This document shows positions 62,154-64,000 of a stretch of 64,000 nt of DNA, one piece after another. Source of the DNA: Limnohabitans sp. Rim28 (GTDB lineage Bacteria > Pseudomonadota > Gammaproteobacteria > Burkholderiales > Burkholderiaceae_C). A model generated the notes under the pieces. It was not told the DNA's origin. It ran no database searches and saw only the letters and a list, made by a program, of their open reading frames with translations. The position numbers and the translations under genes are program-made. The stretch spans positions 434,001 to 498,000 of the forward strand of contig NZ_ALKN02000001.1 of NCBI RefSeq assembly GCF_000293865.2, written 5' to 3'. Within the stretch, counting starts at the first letter, position 1. Each line of letters begins with the position of its first letter.

Positions 62154-62969
62154 TCAGCACATGTGGGCGCTCAGACTGCCCAAGGGTGCAGAAAACTCGG
62201 CGCGCCAGCGCTCGCCCGCTTGCAGCGGCCAGGCGTCCGTCCAGGTGCCGGTGGTGATCACGTCGCCCGCTTGCAGATCGACCGCGCCGGGGCATTGGCG
62301 CAGTTCTTTCAAAAAGTGGTGCAAGGCGTTGAGCGGGCTGTCGAGCACGTTGGTGCCGGCGCCCTGCTCCACCGCCTGGCCGTTTTTGAACAGCGTCACT
62401 TGGGCCTGTGCCAGCAGGGTGTGCAGGGCCTGCGCATCGGCCGCCAGTTGCTGGATGGGCAGGCGTTGGCCCACCAACAGGCGGGCGTGCAAGCCGCTGT
62501 CGGCCATGGTGTCGGTGGCGGTGAATTTCCAGTCCAGGCAGTGCGACTGCACGACTTCAAAACCCGGCGCGATCCAGTCGATGGCTTCAAACAGCTGCTG
62601 CATGCTGGCGTTGGCTGGGGGTGTGGCCTTCATGCCGAAGACGATTTCGGGCTCCAGTCGGGGCTGGCAGGTCCGGGTCAAGTCGATGCGGCCTTCGGCA
62701 GCCTCCGATGCAGCGGGCTCGGCAAAGCTGAGGCCTGTGTTCCACACCGTGCCCCACATGGGGCCAAACACCTCATAGCGTTGCCACAGCGTGCGGTTGG
62801 TGAAGCCAATCTTGTAGCCCTTGGGCACTTCGCCGCGCTGCTGGCGCAACTGGCGCACGGCCAAGGCTTTTTGGTAGGCGGCGGCCGTGTCGGGGCCACC
62901 CACCACGCCAGGGGGCTGGCCCCACAAACGGGCTTGGTCGTGGTGCTGCAAGAGTTGTTCGGGGGTCAT
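62154..62969 (-). CDS. 2-keto-4-pentenoate hydratase / fumarylacetoacetate hydrolase-related protein
   Basis: A 271-residue protein of the MhpD/hydratase-decarboxylase group. From ATG 62969, preceded by AGGAGA, it shows GEVPKGYKIGFTN, FGPMWGTVWN, RLEPEIVFGM with the metal-binding Glu pair, and GDVITTGTWTDAWPLQAGE near the end. Members hydrate 2-hydroxypenta-2,4-dienoate-type acids in meta-cleavage pathways or decarboxylate 2-oxo acids. No dioxygenase or aldolase of such a pathway is adjacent, so the substrate is open. It is 20 bp after the MBL-fold gene. Confidence 0.85.
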   Translation of the reverse strand: MTPEQLLQHHDQARLWGQPPGVVGGPDTAAAYQKALAVRQLRQQRGEVPKGYKIGFTNRTLWQRYEVFGPMWGTVWNTGLSFAEPAASEAAEGRIDLTRTCQPRLEPEIVFGMKATPPANASMQQLFEAIDWIAPGFEVVQSHCLDWKFTATDTMADSGLHARLLVGQRLPIQQLAADAQALHTLLAQAQVTLFKNGQAVEQGAGTNVLDSPLNALHHFLKELRQCPGAVDLQAGDVITTGTWTDAWPLQAGERWRAEFSAPLGSLSAHMC

Positions 62970-62989
62970 GTGCGGTCTCCTGTTAAAAA

Positions 62990-63883
62990 TCAAACCGCCC
63001 AAAAGCGGCCATCGTCCAGCGCCTGGATTTGCCCTTGTGACTGCAGCTCGGCCAGGTGCATGCCAATGGTGTAGCGCTCGGCGCAAGGCACAAAGGGCAC
63101 GTCATAGCCTTGCGGGTACAGCAGGCGGCGGTCCACCAGCTCGTCCAGGCTGTGCGGGGTCTGCAAATAAGCCAGCAGTTGCGCGCTGCGCTCGTCGATC
63201 TTGCCGGCAAAGCGCGCCAAATCGGTCAAAAACTGCGCCCGATCGGTGATCACCGCTTTGTGGTGCGAGGTGGCCCAGATGCGGACGTCCAACTCGGCGA
63301 CTTTTTTCAGGGTGCGCCGAAAGTCGCTCAGGTTGGAGGTGGCGTCGCCGTAGTACGGGCCAAAGCCGCTCAGGTCGATGTCGCCAATGAAGGCCAGCCC
63401 TTCGCTTTCAACCACCAGGGCGCAGTGCCCCGCCGTGTGGCCCGGCAAGTGGTGCGCCCGTACCCGCACGCCGCCGCCCAGGTCCCACAGCGCGCCATCG
63501 CTGTAGCCGGTGGCATCGGGCCGGGGCTGGTAATGGAAATCCTTTTGCACGATGGCGTGCATGGCCTCCAGCACGTCGGTGGGGTAACCGTAGTGCTGGC
63601 ACAGGCCGTCCCACGATTGGGCGGCGGCCAAATCGGCCTCATGCACCTGCACAGGGGCGTGCGGCAGGCGGTGCAGCCCCGCCATGTGGTCTTCATGCAC
63701 ATGGCCCAGGATGACCAAGTCCACCGTGTCCAACTCGGGGCCGATGCGGTTGGCCACCTCGGGCGTGTCAAAGGCCACGCGCATGTCAGCCCCCTGCACG
63801 ATCAACTGGTTCCCGTCGGGGTATTTGCCGGACTTCTCGCCCAGGTGCACCCGCACCGCACCGAAATTCAAAACCGAGGCCAT
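62990..63883 (-). CDS. metallo-beta-lactamase-fold hydrolase
   Basis: A 297-residue MBL protein from ATG 63883, preceded by AAGGAGA. Metal ligands are visible: HVHEDH (HXHXDH), His in HLPGHTAGH, Asp in FIGDIDLSG and His in ATSHHK. The C-terminal 60 residues resemble the winged-helix-like tail of glyoxalase II/LACTB2-type proteins (SLDELVDRRLLYPQG). The substrate is unknown; a thioester or lactone is plausible. It probably forms a two-gene unit with the hydratase gene. Confidence 0.87.
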   Translation of the reverse strand: MASVLNFGAVRVHLGEKSGKYPDGNQLIVQGADMRVAFDTPEVANRIGPELDTVDLVILGHVHEDHMAGLHRLPHAPVQVHEADLAAAQSWDGLCQHYGYPTDVLEAMHAIVQKDFHYQPRPDATGYSDGALWDLGGGVRVRAHHLPGHTAGHCALVVESEGLAFIGDIDLSGFGPYYGDATSNLSDFRRTLKKVAELDVRIWATSHHKAVITDRAQFLTDLARFAGKIDERSAQLLAYLQTPHSLDELVDRRLLYPQGYDVPFVPCAERYTIGMHLAELQSQGQIQALDDGRFWAV

Positions 63884-63966
63884 GCCCGTGTCTCCTTGTG
63901 TTGCCCTGCAAGGCACTATAGCCAGCGTGACAGCCATGTGCTGCCGCGCGCGCTACAGTGAACAGC

Positions 63967-64000
63967 ATGCCCGACCTGCCCTCCCCTGCCACGCTGGCCG
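63967..64000 (+). CDS. possible start of a further gene (cut by the window edge)
   Basis: An ATG at 63967 opens a frame (MPDLPSPATLA...) that runs off the right edge. It is divergent from the MBL gene. Only 11 codons are visible and no ribosome-binding site is obvious, so this is a weak call based on layout. Confidence 0.3.
   Translation, partial: MPDLPSPATLA

Noticed and set aside
60649-62778. A 709-codon open frame on the + strand opposite cho, umuD and the hydratase gene.
   Set aside because: All three opposite-strand genes have clear catalytic motifs, start sites and a LexA box. The antisense frame crosses the strong + strand terminator at 62101-62127 and shows no domain.

Overview
The window looks like a chromosomal segment of a betaproteobacterium of the order Burkholderiales, probably Comamonadaceae (Limnohabitans/Rhodoferax-like). 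This rests on the G+C-rich coding sequence, the gene order rpsO-pnp-qor-tpiA-secG-tRNA-Leu-nuoA..N-DUF2818-NUDIX, the cysI-DUF934-cysHDN order, three Bug/TctC-type binding proteins, and an AerR/PpaA-like protein of the kind found in aerobic anoxygenic phototrophs. The assignment is inference from protein character and gene order; no database search was possible.

Layout. 0-6.4 kb (+): end of a probable tsaE, amiC, a convergent DedA gene, mutL, a Bcr/CflA-type MFS pump and miaA. 6.4-27.9 kb (all -, so read right to left): rpsO, pnp, a quinone oxidoreductase, tpiA, secG, tRNA-Leu(GAG), the complete 14-gene nuoA-N operon for respiratory complex I, then DUF2818, a NUDIX hydrolase, DUF1178 and arfB. 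28.3-35.1 kb (+): an assimilatory sulfate reduction operon (cysI, DUF934, cysH, cysD, cysN), followed by a 7Fe ferredoxin and a ferredoxin-NADP reductase that could supply electrons to the sulfite reductase. 35.1-39.4 kb: thiamine synthesis. A clear TPP riboswitch on the + strand points into the 3' end of an oppositely oriented thiD, and thiO-thiS-thiG-thiE lie beyond it. The block ends with tRNA-Asn and a strong terminator.

39.6-52.3 kb is an accessory metabolic region: an SDR, a DMT exporter, a cyclase-family protein, three Bug/TctC periplasmic binding proteins without TctAB membrane partners, a TauD-type dioxygenase and a membrane-anchored Mrr-like protein. It also holds a compact + strand operon tctC-tctC-rraA-leuC-leuD-ocd-dao, which looks like an uncharacterised carboxylate (possibly amino acid-linked) catabolic pathway.

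52.3-64 kb is a mixture. It contains a glutaredoxin-fold protein without a cysteine, a flavin reductase, an HtrA-like pseudoprotease, and an AerR/PpaA-like B12-domain regulator preceded by tandem TGT-N12-ACA PpsR/CrtJ-type sites. A dispersed SOS set follows: umuC with one perfect LexA box, and umuD-cho with a second perfect LexA box. Among these lie a Stealth-type sugar-phosphate transferase, a SOUL protein, an HNH protein, a PNPOx-like flavoprotein, a 2-keto-4-pentenoate hydratase-type protein and a metallo-beta-lactamase-fold hydrolase. No transposase, integrase, CRISPR array or rRNA was seen.
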